NCBI GenBank assembly: GCA_030522415.1 | Contig: CM060113.1 | Coordinates: 11,914,065-11,978,064 of the forward strand | Reading direction: 5' to 3' | DNA length: 64,000 nt | DNA from: Channallabes apus | Taxonomy: Eukaryota > Chordata > Actinopteri > Siluriformes > Clariidae | Part shown: positions 21,007-34,637 of the stretch, one piece after another | Position numbering within the stretch: position 1 is the stretch's first letter | Layout: each line of letters starts with the position of its first letter | Program-made: the position numbers and the translations under genes | The notes under the pieces: generated by a model | Database searches by the model: none | Seen by the model: the letters and a program-made list of their open reading frames with translations, nothing else | What the model was told of the DNA's origin: nothing

Positions 21007-22123
21007 GTTTCACAACAAATACATTCAATATAGTGGTGTATTATGTAAATAATCTACATAGCTTAGAAGCTATTTTAGCTAGGGAAGCATGTATCTATAA
21101 CCCACCATGGCTTATAGACCTTTCATGTGAAACAAAAAAAACTGTTTAAAGAAAAATGGGAAACTATTTCTATTCATGTTTTTGTAGCATCTCCTCCTTG
21201 TCTCTTAATCTTGCTGCCAAAATCAGGTATGAGCAAGCACTTTTATGCTACCTCACAAGTGTATCCTTTATACAGAGCCACAAAAAAGCCTGCCTCCAGG
21301 GTACTTCCTGTATTCCTGTCGACATAAAACACATCATTGCGTGCTTAACCTTCTCATAAAATGTATCCGATTGTATTTTGCAGAGGTGCAGAGCCACAAA
21401 GGGACTGAAAAAAGACAGCAAGGCATACTTCTGCTTAGCAAAACTGAAGTGAGATAAATTGTTTACTCTTACTAAAACTATTCATTGTGCATGAAAAGGT
21501 TTCTATAATTATCTAATCATTGTTAAAACTTTAAACTGACAGTGTCCCAACCGGTAGTTAGCTAATCAATAATAATATAAATGAATTGCAGTATTTAATG
21601 AAGTAAATAGCACACTTAATAATATTTGCTATACATGATGTAGATTCCTTCTTCACTGTTCCATTACCCCACTCTAAAAGTGGAAAAAATATATATAAAT
21701 TTAGGATTTATAGGGGTATATAAAGGTACTCTGATTTTAGGGAATGAAGATCATAACATTAATAGAGCAAAGCATTATTCTAATAGTATAGTATAGTATA
21801 GTATAGTATAGTATAGTATAGTATAGTATAGTATAGTATAGTATAGTATAGTATAGTAGACAAAGAATTCTGATCTAACTATAGATCAGTTTATAATTTA
21901 AACCTAAAATTGCTTACGTTTAGATCATACTTAAAAAATTATTAACCAGTCAAGCAATGTTTCTTTTTTTACTCTGGAAAAAAAAATCCATCATTCTCAA
22001 TAATAAATATACTTAAACAAATTTAGTGCATGGTTGCCTCATTAGGTAATACTTTAATTCAGGTGAAAGAACTGATACTGTATCATTAAAAAAAATAAAA
22101 CATCCATTATCTGTGCTGCTGTG
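21007..22123. other. Unique sequence with a pentanucleotide microsatellite
   Basis: A (GTATA)n array of about fifteen units lies at 21784-21858. The rest shows no gene or known repeat. Confidence 0.6.
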
Positions 22124-22316
22124 CCGGGGCAAGGGGTAGATCAATGGTTAAGGTATTGTACTTTGGATCAGAAGGTTTCAGGTTCAAACCCCAGCACCAT
22201 TAAGCTACCACTATTGGGCCCTTAATCCTCAACTGCTTAAATGAACAGTATGATGAAATGAATGCAAGTCGCTCTGTATAAGGGTGTATGCCAAATGCTT
22301 TAAATGTAAATGTCCT
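22124..22316 (+). repeat. tRNA-derived SINE with L2-type tail
   Basis: The head has gatcaatggttaaggtattg and a B-box gttcaaacccc. The tail reads agtcgctctgtataagggtg followed by gccaaatgctttaaatg, the 3' tail shared by several fish SINEs and L2-like LINEs. Confidence 0.8.
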
Positions 22317-22324
22317 GTGTAGTA

Positions 22325-22470
22325 TCATGGGCAGATCAGCCATTGCATTTGCATTTGGAGGATAGATAGAATACCACCAAGCATGAGGAGAAACCTCCAC
22401 ACACAGAGACAACAGGTGAGATTTGGAGGTAATAGGCCTAACCACTAAGCCACCATGCCACCCTGTTGAG
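22325..22470 (-). repeat. Diverged SINE head fragment
   Basis: The minus strand carries remnants of the DANA-like head and middle (gaggagaaacctccacaca, ctaaccactaagccaccatg). Confidence 0.6.
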
Positions 22471-23126
22471 AAACACAGAATAATAAAATTACATAAGGCA
22501 ATCCCTGATCATAAGCTTTGTAAGTGATGCCATAACATGCTAATATGTTGCACCCTGAAACTTTCAGGTTTCATGTATTTCAAACGTTCATGTATTTCAA
22601 CTTTGCATTTCATCTTTATTAAGAGTTATATTTTTCCTGAAATAAGTGTTCAGGCTTATCAACACTGCAAAACACTTCATTTCTAATAGCTCTTGTTTAC
22701 TTTCTGTTGTAAGACCATGCATAGCTTCCTAATTATGTGGCTATTTATAATGAAATGCTAGCTTGTTTTCACCCACATTAGCCGATCTGTGCTATCATCG
22801 GCTGATTTCCATAACTCCCCCACAAATGTAGGAATGTAAATAACCACTCAATAGGCTGGAGTGAGAGCTGGCCAGGCTCAAATTGATTTCCTGCTGATTT
22901 CACACCAGTGGTCTTTTCTTAGATTTTTAAACTGGAGCCCAAGTGCGATGCACGATGATCAATTCTGTCCGTGTAGAATTAAGTGTATTGCGGCAATATC
23001 ATAAAAGCAATCCTTCATAAGGTATGGATTGCTGTCACGGATTTATAATAATGGATAAAAATTTCAAAAGGACACTGCAAAGATGATTAGAATAGATTTT
23101 TCAGTGTATTGTAGTTCACAGCACTG

Positions 23127-23196
<70 letters not shown>

Positions 23197-24330
23197 TATG
23201 GCATTATGCTTACTAATGCATGAAAAGATTTCCACAGCTTTTAACACTTTACACAGTTTGTACACTTAAGCTAAGCATTTACCCAAGTTTCTTAGCATTT
23301 ATGTCAATATTTTCCGACATGCATTACAAGCAAGAGATAAATATTTTGCCTGTCTTTCATCCTTACCAACCCATTTATCCATCTACAGGTTTGTTACAAT
23401 GTGTTCGTATCAACTAATTTGTAATATGATAATGAAAAGCGCTTCGTAGTGCTACTTAATGCAATTTATTTAGCGCTCGAGTACAGTTCCTGCAGCGCCC
23501 ACAGCACTTATCCACTCTCGTTGTCATAAGATATTACTCTTAGACCCTGAATAAAAGATTAGATCAATGCTTAATGGCCTAAATGTCCTTGATTTTCCAC
23601 CCACCACCCCTCATTTACAGTGAATCGCATCAACATTAAATCGAGACTAAAGTTGTGCTAAAGGTGTAGCCAAAGGTCTAGTCATCAAACATAAAAAGTC
23701 AAGAGGTCTGGATAAATGTGATCCTTTCTTCATTTTAGAACATATAACAAGCCAGCTCTCCCATATAATATGACAGCTAACATCCAGGGAGGGTGAAGGC
23801 TAATACATGCTTTCTCTGAGAAACTTGAAGTGAGGCAACCTCAGCTTTTCAAACTTCTACTCATGCTGTGTCACATGTCAGCATAAAACACCCATAGGAA
23901 AAAGGACGATCTGACCTCCTCTACATACATGACCTCACAGATGCCCGTGATTGACTAGTGTTGCTGAGATAGGAAGAAAAAAGTATGCCACCCAGACAGC
24001 ACAGGCAATTTTACTTCTACCCATGGATGGCTGAGACATCATCAGCATTTGATCTCCTAACAAAAAAAGGTTATAGAATCTATTGCTGCACCACTAATTA
24101 TTTTTGTTTTCATCGTTCAAATGTATGTTTATTGTATTTCTCATTTACATATCTAGTATCTTGACTGCGATATATATTTTAAATAACAGTCAACGTAAGC
24201 TTCATGAGCGCTTTTGAAAGTGTATGGTAACTAAACATATAGAGTAGATTTAGGAAAATAGGGTACAATGTTAACCTCTTGCGACCCAAATGTAATCATA
24301 TGAGTACAAGCAATCTAAAAAAAAATGTAT
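22471..24330. other. Unique sequence with a long (AT)n
   Basis: A (TA)n tract of about 66 bases lies at 23128-23194. The block 22735-22900 is compositionally balanced and repeat-free. No gene recognised. Confidence 0.5.
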
Positions 24331-24775
24331 ACAGTACTGTGCAAAAGACGCTCATTTCTTTAAATTAAACAAATAAGAACAAATACATTATTGTGACAGG
24401 CTGCAAAGCACCTAAAGATACTATTTAAAAATCGATTGTTTATTTAACAGCCTCAGCAGCACTCTCATTTCCAACATCTTGTGTGTTCCAACCACTCAGC
24501 ATTCAACTTCACCAGTATACCAATCCTCCACCTGATCATCTGTCATCATCTGCAACTGCTTCTCATTTGGTTATACCTTAAGTTAGAGTTTTTTTATGCT
24601 TGAATTACTCACACCACACTATGTGGCTTAACAAACCAAAAACATTCCTCTGAAACTTGTCAGGTGCAGGGACTGGACTGAAAATGAGATCCAAAAAATA
24701 ATGGTTCAGGAAACCTGAAGAACTATTCCTCCAGACCACAAAAATACAAGATAGCCTGAGTCTATGGCAGTAAAA
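24331..24775 (+). mobile_element. Short TIR element family, copy A (one end)
   Basis: Begins acagtactgtgcaaaag after a TA. The interior (gatcatctgtcatcatctgc, acattcctctgaaac, agggactggactgaaaatg) matches the inverted copy at 43450-44003. The far end is lost at a C-run and CA repeat. Confidence 0.7.
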
Positions 24776-24797
24776 CACCCCCCCCCCCCCACCACCA

Positions 24798-24836
<39 letters not shown>
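24776..24836. repeat. Compound microsatellite C(n)-(CCA)n-(CA)n
   Basis: A C run, about four CCA units, then about nineteen CA units. Confidence 0.95.
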
Positions 24837-24837
<1 letters not shown>

Positions 24838-24881
24838 CAGATTAGAAAAACAAAATTGGTCAATAAATAAATAAATAATAA

Positions 24882-25120
24882 TGTCGGTCTTTCGGCTGCT
24901 CCAGACAAGGGGTCACCACAGCGGAATATCCAATCCGCTTTACAACTTGGCACAGGTTTTACGCCGGATGCCCTTCCTGACGCAACCCTCCCAATTTATC
25001 CGGGCTTGGGACCGGCACTGTATCCAGTGGCTGGGGTTTGGGCACTGGCTGGAATCGAACCTGGGTCATCCACATGGCAGGCGTAACACCTACTGTACCA
25101 CTGAGCAACCAGTGCCCCCC
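24882..25120 (-). repeat. Second tRNA-derived SINE family, copy 2
   Basis: On the minus strand it starts ggggggcactggttgctcag and has gacccaggttcgattcc as B-box. It continues through ccggtcccaagcccgg to ccgctgtggtgacccc. It is better preserved than the copy at 20790. Confidence 0.82.
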
Positions 25121-25800
25121 AAATAAATAAATAATAATAAATAAATAAATAAATATGTAAATTGTCAGCTGCTGTAGATTCCTGGGTGTTCAGTTGTCGT
25201 CTCATAGTGCCTAAGCAGCCATCCGGTTTTTCTAGTGCATAATGGAGAGTACCTTGACACCATGTGTTTGACAAGCTGATCACACAATAAGCACCTTAAA
25301 CACCTTTGTAGAAACCTCATCAAAAATGATGAGGAGCACAGTTCTCCATTAACTCCAACACATCCTACTCATCTAGATACAGGACAAGAGCCTAGTCTAT
25401 ATTAATGGACTCTCTCTCTCACTCAGCTTATGTCCTGTTATCCTGAAAAAGCAGCTGGTATCTCCTTGCATCATTACACTGAAACTCTCAATGTAACTGC
25501 AAATGCACTGTTCATTTACAGATTTCTAAAATTGTTTTTTATATTTTTATACAACTGTTAGTTCCAGTCCACTAATTTGATTGGTTGAGCTGCATTACAA
25601 GAGTGCTTATTCAATGCCTGGCCAAAAACGATGAAGTTGGGATTTAAATAAGCAAATAATTAAGACCATATGATTGGATAATTTTTACTGTGATTAATAT
25701 GTTTCAGCTGGCAAACAATATTTTAACCAAAACCAATGCATTGAGTAGCCTCTTATTTTTTAAACAGCCATCTCAAAAAAATATATCCAGTTGTCAAATT
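25121..25800. other. Unique AT-rich sequence
   Basis: An (AAAT)n tract follows the SINE at 25121-25155. The rest shows no gene or known repeat. Confidence 0.4.
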
Positions 25801-26052
25801 ATTGGCCTGCAAAGAAACCGGACACGCCCCACCGGAAAGAGACCCCGGGGAAGATCCAGGACACGCTGGAGGGACTATGTCTCTCGGCTGGCCTGGGAAC
25901 GCCTTGGGATCCCCCCGGAAGAGCTAGAAGAAGTGGCCGGGGAGAGGGAAGTCTGGGCATCCCTGCTGAAGCTGCTGCCTCCACGACCCGACCTCGGATA
26001 AGCGGAAGAAATGGATGGATTGATGGATGGATGGATGGATGGATGGATGGAA
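25801..26052 (+). mobile_element. LINE 3' end (5'-truncated)
   Basis: A GC-rich reading frame reads R-T-R-W-R-D-Y-V-S-R-L-A-W-E-R-L-G, then E-V-A-G-E-R-E-V-W and L-P-P-R-P-D. It stops at 25999-26001 and ends in a (GGAT)n tail. This C-terminal block is abundant in fish LINEs. I associate it with the CR1/Rex1 side but cannot prove the clade. GC content contrasts sharply with the surroundings. Confidence 0.8.
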
Positions 26053-26180
26053 ATAACTGCCCAAGGAAGGATAGTGCTGAACCATGAATGTAATAAAAGG
26101 AATGTGGTTGAAAAAAGTAATAAAAGTCTGTGATCAGAGATAATTTAAACACTTGATGAAAATGCGTCCTAAAATATTGA

Positions 26181-26526
26181 AGTAGTGGTGTAGTGGGTGC
26201 ACTGTCACTTTGCACCTCCAGGGTCTGGGTTCAATTCCAGCCTTTATTTCCCGCCTCTGTGTGCATGGAGTTTACATGTTCTCCAGGTGCTTGGTCAGTT
26301 TCTTCCGGGTACTCTGGTTTCCTCCCACAGTCCAAAGACCTGCAAATTAGGGTTATTGTTGTTGTTGGTCTTTCTTGGTGAACCCAAATTGTCCACAGTG
26401 TGTGAGTGAGTGTATGTGTGTGCCCTGTGATGGATTGGTAACCTGTCCAGGGAGTACTCCAGCTCCTGGGAGAGGCTCCAGGCCCCCGCGACGCTAAATA
26501 CAGGATAAAGCGGTATAGACGATGTT
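26181..26526 (+). repeat. DANA/Mermaid-like SINE, diverged
   Basis: A-box agtggtgtagtgggtgcact and B-box gggttcaattcc are recognisable, with body and tail in order. Confidence 0.85.
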
Positions 26527-26754
26527 TGAGTGAGTGTGAGAAATCACAGCTATGTTTAATAATTATAGTAAGAGCATTTCCACACACATGATGAGTTAGA
26601 TTGAAACTAACCTGCTGCGTGGCTAAAGTAAGGCTAATCAGGAAAAAAAAAGTATTCAACATGAGGTTAAATATTTAAAGAAATATGAAAAGGTCATGTG
26701 ATCTGACTATCACATAGCAATACTGTATGCACATCAGGTTAATAAGGGAAGTGT

Positions 26755-26960
26755 ATGATGTGACGCTCCCATCATGCATGGTGCACACAGTACAGGCCAT
26801 CTGGAGTTAGTGTTATGATATGGGGTTGCTTCAGTTGGTCAGGTCTAGGCTCAGCAATGTTACAGCAAAAAGAAATAAGTCACCTGATGACCTGAATGTA
26901 CTAAATAACCAGGACCCTTCAACTCCAAATTTTTTTTTTCTTCCATTGTGAAGAAAATTG
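26755..26960 (+). pseudogene. Tc1-like transposase fragment
   Basis: One frame reads S-G-V-S-V-M-I-W-G-C-F-S-W-S-G-L-G-S. The V-M-I-W-G-C-F-S block lies between the first two catalytic aspartates of Tc1-like transposases. No inverted repeats were found. Confidence 0.7.
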
Positions 26961-29160
26961 GAATATATATTTCAATCGCTTTTCATGAATATAACATTTT
27001 ATTACTGTACTCATCAGATAAAGATTAAATAGAAGGAGAGGTTCCGATTTTACCAGGAGAACCTTTAACAGGACTGTAGAAACCAACATGAGATAGCTAG
27101 CCAGCCAGCCAATTATGTAATCTATAAAATGAGTCTGGATTCTTCAGAATCTAATTCTGCTAGATGAAAAAATAAATAAATAAATAAATAAAAAAAACAG
27201 GACATATGACCATATTGTGTCTGAAATGTCCCTTACTTTGTACAACTTTCTTGTTTAAAAAAGTAATGCACTCATAACTGTGTGGTTACACCAAATATTG
27301 GTATAGTTTCCTCCATACATTGTCTCATAAACAATTTATTTTTGCAAGTGAAACATGTCATTGTGTACACTGTGCACTGAAAACGTATGACAATAAACCT
27401 ATGACGTACTTGATTTTATTATTCTACAGAGAGATGTAATGAGATCAAATAAACTGTTAGTAATTAAGTATGTGCATTATCTACTCTAAATACATACATA
27501 AATCAAGGAAGGTAGAGTAGGATAGTTACTATATGTGCATGTAATCTACATCCATATATGTTAACATACTTATATTGTGCGAGAATAAGTCATGTGTCCC
27601 TGCAGAAAGGCTTTACGGGTGTCCAGTGTACACGCTTTGTAGATAATGTTACTGTATAATGCCTCAAGTCGGTTGACCTTTCTGTCACAGTCCCTGGAAA
27701 CCTTTCCTGGGCTTTCCCTCATTAAAAGTTTGATGTGTGTAAAGGACAGCGGATTAATCAGCTTAGAGCGTCTGTAATACCACATTTTCAACACTGACTT
27801 GCTATGATTACAACCAAAAACATGCTGTCAAATTATCCTTGGTCATGGATTAATGACTCATCAAAAGAAAATTGCTCTTTAGGTACACCACTGCCAAGGT
27901 GATTAATTTGACCACAGGAGCATCTAGTTACAGACTCGCTCATACACATGACCCTTGCTTAATTATGCCACATTGTTGTTTAGAAGATGATCACATTACA
28001 GTCATCCACCAACAGCTTCCTGTCTTTTAATTAGAGCAGCCTCCTAAAGGAGCCCTGCACGCCTGTCTTTATGATCCCACTCTGCTTTCCTTGCTTTCTC
28101 TCGGCCTAATAATCGTAACTGCCAGAGCGGCATGCACTCGTTGTGAATCCTGATCATTTTAAATAAGCCCTCTTTCCTCTTATCTAATCTTTTAAGACAC
28201 AGATGTGGCTTTTCTCATAAGGTGCAGAGAGGAACATTTCATGCATTCAGGCAGGGACCTCTAAACTGTGTTAGCACAAGTGTTAGAAGGAGGATGGTGA
28301 AAACAGCAAGGCTTGTGGCCTGCTGTGTAATTAAGAGCACTAATTGTGACGGCTGTTGCCGTATTGACAAAGGACAGAAGCCGTGCTCTGGGCAGGTCTC
28401 CAGCGGATGGGGACACTGAAGAGTCCAGATGGAGGGCTCAGATAGACAGAGGCAAATATGGAGGAGTTTATTGCTTTGGAAAAAATGGATTATCGAGTGC
28501 ACCTGTGCAGCGCTCCATTAAAAAACACTTTTTGGCTGTAGTGGTGTGCAAAATCCCACCAATGAGCATTAGAAGTTCAATTTAGAGACTGGGGTGTCCT
28601 AAAGTAAAGTGTCTATTTGTATCAATTTACGACAGAGCTATGCTACTCATAATGGAACCGTAAACATAAAAACACAGCTGATCATATGATAGCCTAAGCT
28701 ATGGTTAGTAGTGAGTGAGCCCAGGCCATGAATGAAACAGTAGCATCCCCATGGACCAGCTCTTCTTCCAGTTAATAAGGAGATTTAGTTTCATTTATAG
28801 TCTAACACTTTTGTGAAAAGTGGATGCGACATGATGGCTTCCAGGGCTGTTGTGGCGGAAACAAGGTCCCAAACCCGAGGTCTGTACTCACACCCTGCCA
28901 CCAAGCACAGCCCATTTGTCAGACATTTGTCGCCTGGCCACAACTAAAGGAGACAAAGCTCTGTTAGCCAAGCGACAGACAGGCCAATACATTACTCATC
29001 TGCTTAGGGAATCATTACGAACCCATGAGGGCCCTAATTTTATAGAGCCGTGTTTAACTGGCACAGCTATGGAGCATGGCTTCACAGCATCCTCCACCTT
29101 CTAGCAGGAGGGCACAGGGGTGATAAAAGCAGGCTACTTCCAAAAATATGCTTAACAAAC
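26961..29160. other. Low-repeat block, candidate conserved non-coding DNA
   Basis: Apart from an (AAAT)n run at 27172-27194, no repeat was recognised. From 27840 to 29100 base composition is balanced and several homopolymer-free stretches occur. Open frames are short and motif-free. Confidence 0.3.
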
Positions 29161-29165
29161 ATCAG

Positions 29166-29167
<2 letters not shown>

Positions 29168-29251
<84 letters not shown>
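29168..29251. repeat. (TG)n microsatellite
   Basis: About 42 uninterrupted units. Confidence 0.97.
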
Positions 29252-29253
<2 letters not shown>

Positions 29254-30901
29254 ATTGGGTAATTAGGAAATTAAGAAATAGGGGAAAGGTTTTTTTTTTC
29301 TCCTTTTTGTACCACACCATCTTTTTATGATTAATTCAGGTTGAAAGCTATGTAAGGGGAATGGCTTGTTTCTTAGGGCATGTTCGCACCTATTAAAATA
29401 AAAACACACACTGAGGGGCATGTAGGGTTGAAAAGGTATGCATAAAACTCCTTCATTCATTGATCAGAATAAAAGCAAAGGACAAATGTAAGCAACATTT
29501 TATAAGCAGGTGTGAACTGAATTGAGTAAAATCACCAAAGCACATTGAACATGAACCCATTGCTGAATAAGTCATATAAGACAGTGATTGTGTCTAAAAG
29601 TAGCTTAAACCTATTATTTCACATCCAATTTCTTTTTGTTTTTAGATTCAGATCTCCACAATACAACACCGTTTTGTCAGTACAGCTGCTCTGTAATTTA
29701 GGTCAGTTTAGTAACTCACATTGCAACTCAAATCACATAGTAGTTTTGGTTTGATTTATGTAGATGGGTCCAATCAGGGTGGAATAATTTCTCCAGAAGG
29801 AAAAGTGACGTAGAACAAGGTCAAAGAGACCAGTTAGCTTTTGACTGTTTATTTTTGGTTCATACCAGTTGTGGTTTTGCATATGTGAAAGCACCCTAAC
29901 AGTAGCCTTAAGTACAGTACAGTATGACCAATCATTGAAAAAATTTACTAAGATGTTTTCAGGCCAAAACAATAATCAAAAGTCTCAATAGACTCTGATT
30001 CAGACTCAGCAACCAGACTGCTACTGTAGGTCTAATAGCATCCTCACCTAGCTTGATCTTTTTTATTTTTTTACAATTCAATTAAAATATTGACCTAATA
30101 AACATTGAAACAACTCATGTAGCTTCACAGTTTTATTTGAAATAGATTCCAACATGGTGATTAGCTGTGGGAAGTCCAGCAGATACCCCCAATGTAGTTG
30201 TAGGAAAAACTCCGAAGCTGGTCTCCAGGGGAAACTGACCAATTACTTAGCGGCCACCCACCTCCTGCATGAGCACTGTGTAGCATTAGTCATGTGATGG
30301 TAAAATTGGGAGGGGATAAGGGAAAAAGAAAAGAAAAATGGGCTCCTGGATGGTCTGAACAATTACTTGGATGCTAGGGGGGTTAGTGCCTGGAGAATGG
30401 CTTATTATGAGCATAGACACAATGGCGAGGTGGTGTATCAACAACTCATCCACTTGCCAGGTGGGCAATGCCCTGATGCCTGGGAGAACTGAATGGGTTG
30501 GACTGTTTTCCAGTCCAGGCCTTAAGCCATCAAGAAGCAAAACTGAGAAAACCGCTCCACAGGGGAATTGACAACTCCATATGGAGCACAAGTACAATAG
30601 AAACAATAGAGATGAACATGGAAGGACTAGATATAGTGTTGACTGGGCAAAAGCTGGTTAACGCAATTGTCCACTTTCATAAGGCAAATGTATAAAAAAA
30701 AAAAATTTTTAATGAGTAATTTTTTCTGTCATCTTAAAACTTTGTCCGTGCATATTAATACTTAATTGTAAATGTTAGGATTAAATTAAGTGACATTATG
30801 TAACAAATGATGTACGTCAATATTAATACACCACACATAATGTTAACAAATGAACACATTAACTGGTTGTTTTTATAATAATAATAAATTCATGAACCAT
30901 A
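29252..30901. other. Unique sequence, no gene seen
   Basis: Several frames of 65-106 codons overlap on both strands at 30286-30695. None has a motif or splice context. Confidence 0.4.
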
Positions 30902-31253
30902 ACTCACTCATTTATTTTCTATACCAATGAATCCTTTATATAGGGTCGCAGGGGGCTTGGAGCCTATCCCAGGAGACTTAGGGAAAGAGGCAAGGTACAC
31001 ACACATACAAACACTCACACACTCATTCATACACTACAGGCAATTTCGGAACACCAATTTGCCTAATATGTATGTCTTTGGACTGTGAGAGAAACCATAT
31101 CCACAGAGGAAACACACCAAGCACAGGGAGAACATGCAAACTTCATGCACACAGTGGCATGAATCAAACCTAGCTGGGCATCAAACCTGACTGGGAATCG
31201 AACCTGGACCCTGAAGGTGCAAGGCAACAGTGCTAACCACTGAACCATCAGTG
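30902..31253 (-). repeat. DANA/Mermaid-like SINE, diverged
   Basis: The tail (tcatttattttctatacca) is on the left and the head (gtgctaaccactgaaccatc) on the right. A roughly 20-base internal duplication (aatcaaacctagctgggca type) lies near 31165-31205. Confidence 0.88.
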
Positions 31254-32621
31254 TTTTTTTTTTTTCATTAATGAATACGCAATGATGGATATCAACAAAC
31301 ATGTTAATGAATCTTTATAGCTGCAATTTACTTTGTGAAAATTTAGGTAGCGTTATATTTTTTTATTCATGGACTACTATATATCCCTTTTTTATAAATG
31401 AATACTTTTCTAAGATGTTCTAAAATCTGAGTAACTGCATCACACTTGAAGCCTTAGGGAAATCCTTGATATATATATATGAACTTGTGACAGCATCACA
31501 ATCGTTCTACTTATGGAATACCCTAATCTGCCTGTTGCCTGTTATGTTGCTTAGCAACCACTGCTAAGCAAAAAAATCCAAATTCGCTTTGTCACTTGGT
31601 GTAGTAAAGTTGGTTTAAAGGGAACCTCATCTCAGCTCATCTAAGAGCTTTAACTAACACTTCAAATGAAATCTGGTGCCATTTTTAGCAGGATCAGCAG
31701 ACCATAATGTAAGTATGTAGACTCCGGCATTGATGAGGAACTCTGTAAAGCTCCCAACACAGCAAAACTAAGTTTAAATCTTCCTGCTAATCGCTTCAGT
31801 GGCTGAAGTAATCAGACAAAAGCATAAAACCCTCTGGAGGGAGTAAGGCAAGACTAGTAATGAGAAAGAGCAACATCCTTAATGCAAAAGGAAGAACACA
31901 CTAATTCGATTCAAACGGACAGTGGTGTCATTACTGGCTGAGTAATGAACCTCTTGACTCTTTGCCTTTCTATCTCTCACACTTTCTATATACTGTTTTC
32001 ATTCACATAGTGCATAGTCCCAAACGGTTATCGAAATAGAACAGACTTCCATTCTATGACCTTATAGCCCATTAATCCAACAGATAGAAAAGCGAGAGAG
32101 CAAAGGAAAACAGTCACCGATTTAATCGTTAAGAGCAGCCGAAGAAGAACAAAACCTGATTATAGTGAATCTTGCTTCCATCCTTGTCCTTACTGACCAT
32201 TTCTAGCTATGTAGAGGATTCATAACTCATAAAGGTTTTAAACATAATCCTTAGGTAAGGGGATGGGTGCTGGGGTGATCCTCAATATTGTTTATGTTGT
32301 TTTCTTGTTCATTGGTTCACACCGTAATGCTGATGTGGTAAACGCAGTGTAGCTTGATATTGCTGCGAATTGCACGCTGAGTAGATTATGTTATCTCAGC
32401 TTCCTATCCTTAGCTTAGGTGCACTCAGCATTCCTGCCTGCTCATCTCTGACTGAGTGAACATTCCATTGCTGAAAAGCCAGATCTCTGTGTAATAACAA
32501 TTTCCCCCACAATCTTTGCAGTCAAAGCACCACAGCTTACCTGGATTTCCTGACTCTTTTAACATATATCGAAAAAAGCGTATGACGAGTTTGACAGCAA
32601 AACGAGAGAAAAGCCATTTTT
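31254..32621. other. Unique sequence, no gene seen
   Basis: Mixed composition. The stretch 32200-32540 is repeat-free and balanced. No recognisable exon. Confidence 0.4.
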
Positions 32622-32634
32622 GGACTTTTACTCA

Positions 32635-32951
32635 CTCACTCACTCACTCATCTTCTATACTGCTTTATCCGGCATTCCGGGTCGCGGGGACCTAGCATGT
32701 TCCAGGAGGCTTAGGGTACGAGGCAGGGTACACCCTGGACAGGATGCCAATCCATCGGAGGGTACCCACATACACACACTCACACACATTCAGTCACACC
32801 CTGCGGGCAATTTGGGAATTAGCCTAACCTGCATATCTTTGGACTGTGGGAGGAAACCGGAGTACTCCATGCACACAGAGACGGGAATCGAGCCTGGCTG
32901 GGAATCGAACATGGATCCTAGAGGTGCAAGGGGACCGTGCTAACCACTACA
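32635..32951 (-). repeat. DANA/Mermaid-like SINE with target-site duplication
   Basis: Slightly shortened copy. A 13-base duplication ggacttttactca lies at 32622-32634 and 32952-32964. Confidence 0.9.
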
Positions 32952-32964
32952 GGACTTTTACTCA

Positions 32965-34319
32965 TTTTCGTAAATTATTGTTCTCAGCAACACAAAGTTG
33001 CCTAAAATAAAACATCAATTTTGAAAATTGCTATACAGTATAGACTTATTTTGAAAGAATAAGCTAATTTTGCCCACTGCCTTTCCGCTGCTTTCACTTA
33101 CACCAATTTTGCTGCCTTTTGGAACCATGAAGCATTTATGGTAATATTTTAAAAAGAAAATTAATCAAATAAATAATGTCATGACACTTAAATAATACAC
33201 AAGCAATTTATGTCTAAGAGACATGAGAGGCACATGTTGTGTATGGAAAGCTGATGTACGAACTGTTGCATTCATTTGTCTGGTTCTGTCCATTATTATA
33301 ATAATATAAGTAATTATATTACAATTATTTTATAATTATTGTAATTGTCCCCTAATTACAGTAGAAGCCTTTTGGGACAACTAACCTACAGTCCATGCAG
33401 TCATTGATGCCACCAATCTGTACTGTGATAAGGAGCTGCCATCAACTACTCAAGTGAAAAGCTTGGGAGACTATAAAGTTTTTCAACAAACGATTTTCAA
33501 CAAACTTAATTAATATGGTTGACTTTGCTATATTTTTTTAATAAAACTGAATCGACCAATCAGCCATGACATCAACACCACCACCTGGTGAACTCAGCAA
33601 CATCGATGACCAACTATACACCACTAAGCAGATGACAGAGTCACCCAGGTGGAAGAAGGGAAACCCAAACCCAAATTAATGTTTTAACATTAATGATTTT
33701 AATATTATGGCTGTATTATTGATACCAAATTGCAAACTAAAATTACCCCAAACACAACTGCAGGCTGATTTATCTCTTGTGAAAAAGAAAATTTTAGCAA
33801 AATCACACTGAATTCACATTGATGCAACCAAAATAATTTTTGTATAATATTTTACCATTTGTGCTTTTTAAAACCCTTGTGACTCAAATGCATGGCTTTT
33901 GGTTTGTTTGGGGGGGGAAATGGAGATTTTGCTGTCAAACTGTTCATATTAAGTAGCCAAACCTCACACATTTTGTGTAGGAGTTACATATTTTAAAATT
34001 GGAACATACAAGTTATTACTCATAAATATGCCAAATTTGACACCCAATCTGGAATCTGATATTATTGACAATTGTGTAGGTGTTATGACATTTCCAATAT
34101 TACCCCCCCCCCCCCCCCCAATATTTTACATTAGTACTGTAAATTGAAATTTATCTATCTGCTTGATGCATAAACCACCCTTGATTTCTGTTAAAGAAAA
34201 TGTGGAATGTTTTAAGTCCATTAATGATGAAATAATGCAATGAAATCTGTTGTAATGCTTTATGTAGCTAACATAAGAAAAAGCATCAGTGAACTATTTT
34301 GGAAAACATCTATATTTTC
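32965..34319. other. Unique AT-rich sequence
   Basis: Contains a C(15) run at 34105-34119. No gene or repeat recognised. Confidence 0.4.
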
Positions 34320-34450
34320 ATTTAGACCTTTGGCAGATGCTCTAACTGTATCCAGACTGGCTTACAAAAGTGCTTCGAAGTTTCCGTCATTGGGTAGAAC
34401 CTTACACTGGGTTACTAGGTACGATCAGAATAACCCTAATATTAAAGAAA
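34320..34450 (-). repeat. L2/SINE-tail related fragment
   Basis: The minus strand of tttggcagatgctctaactg...actggcttacaaaagtgc corresponds to the widespread fish tail sequence also seen at 22270-22310 and 54910-54950. Confidence 0.6.
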
Positions 34451-34637
34451 TAGTGATTATTTAAAGATGCCAGTAATTCAGCTAGGTAGCTCAGTTTATG
34501 TTGGGTCCTTTTTAAACAAGTCAGTTGCTGGGTTATCTTGTTAGATACAGAGCTGAAAGGGAACGCATTTGTCTAACATCTAACATAATTAATAATTTAA
34601 TTTACTGGAACCGTCTGAAATTTGAACCATATGTTTG

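Noticed and set aside
21784..21858. CRISPR-like or satellite array
   Set aside because: Simple five-base microsatellite with no spacers. No CRISPR array is expected in a vertebrate genome and none was seen.
30286..30695. Overlapping 65-106 codon frames as a small gene
   Set aside because: Three overlapping frames on both strands, none with a motif, start context or splice signal.
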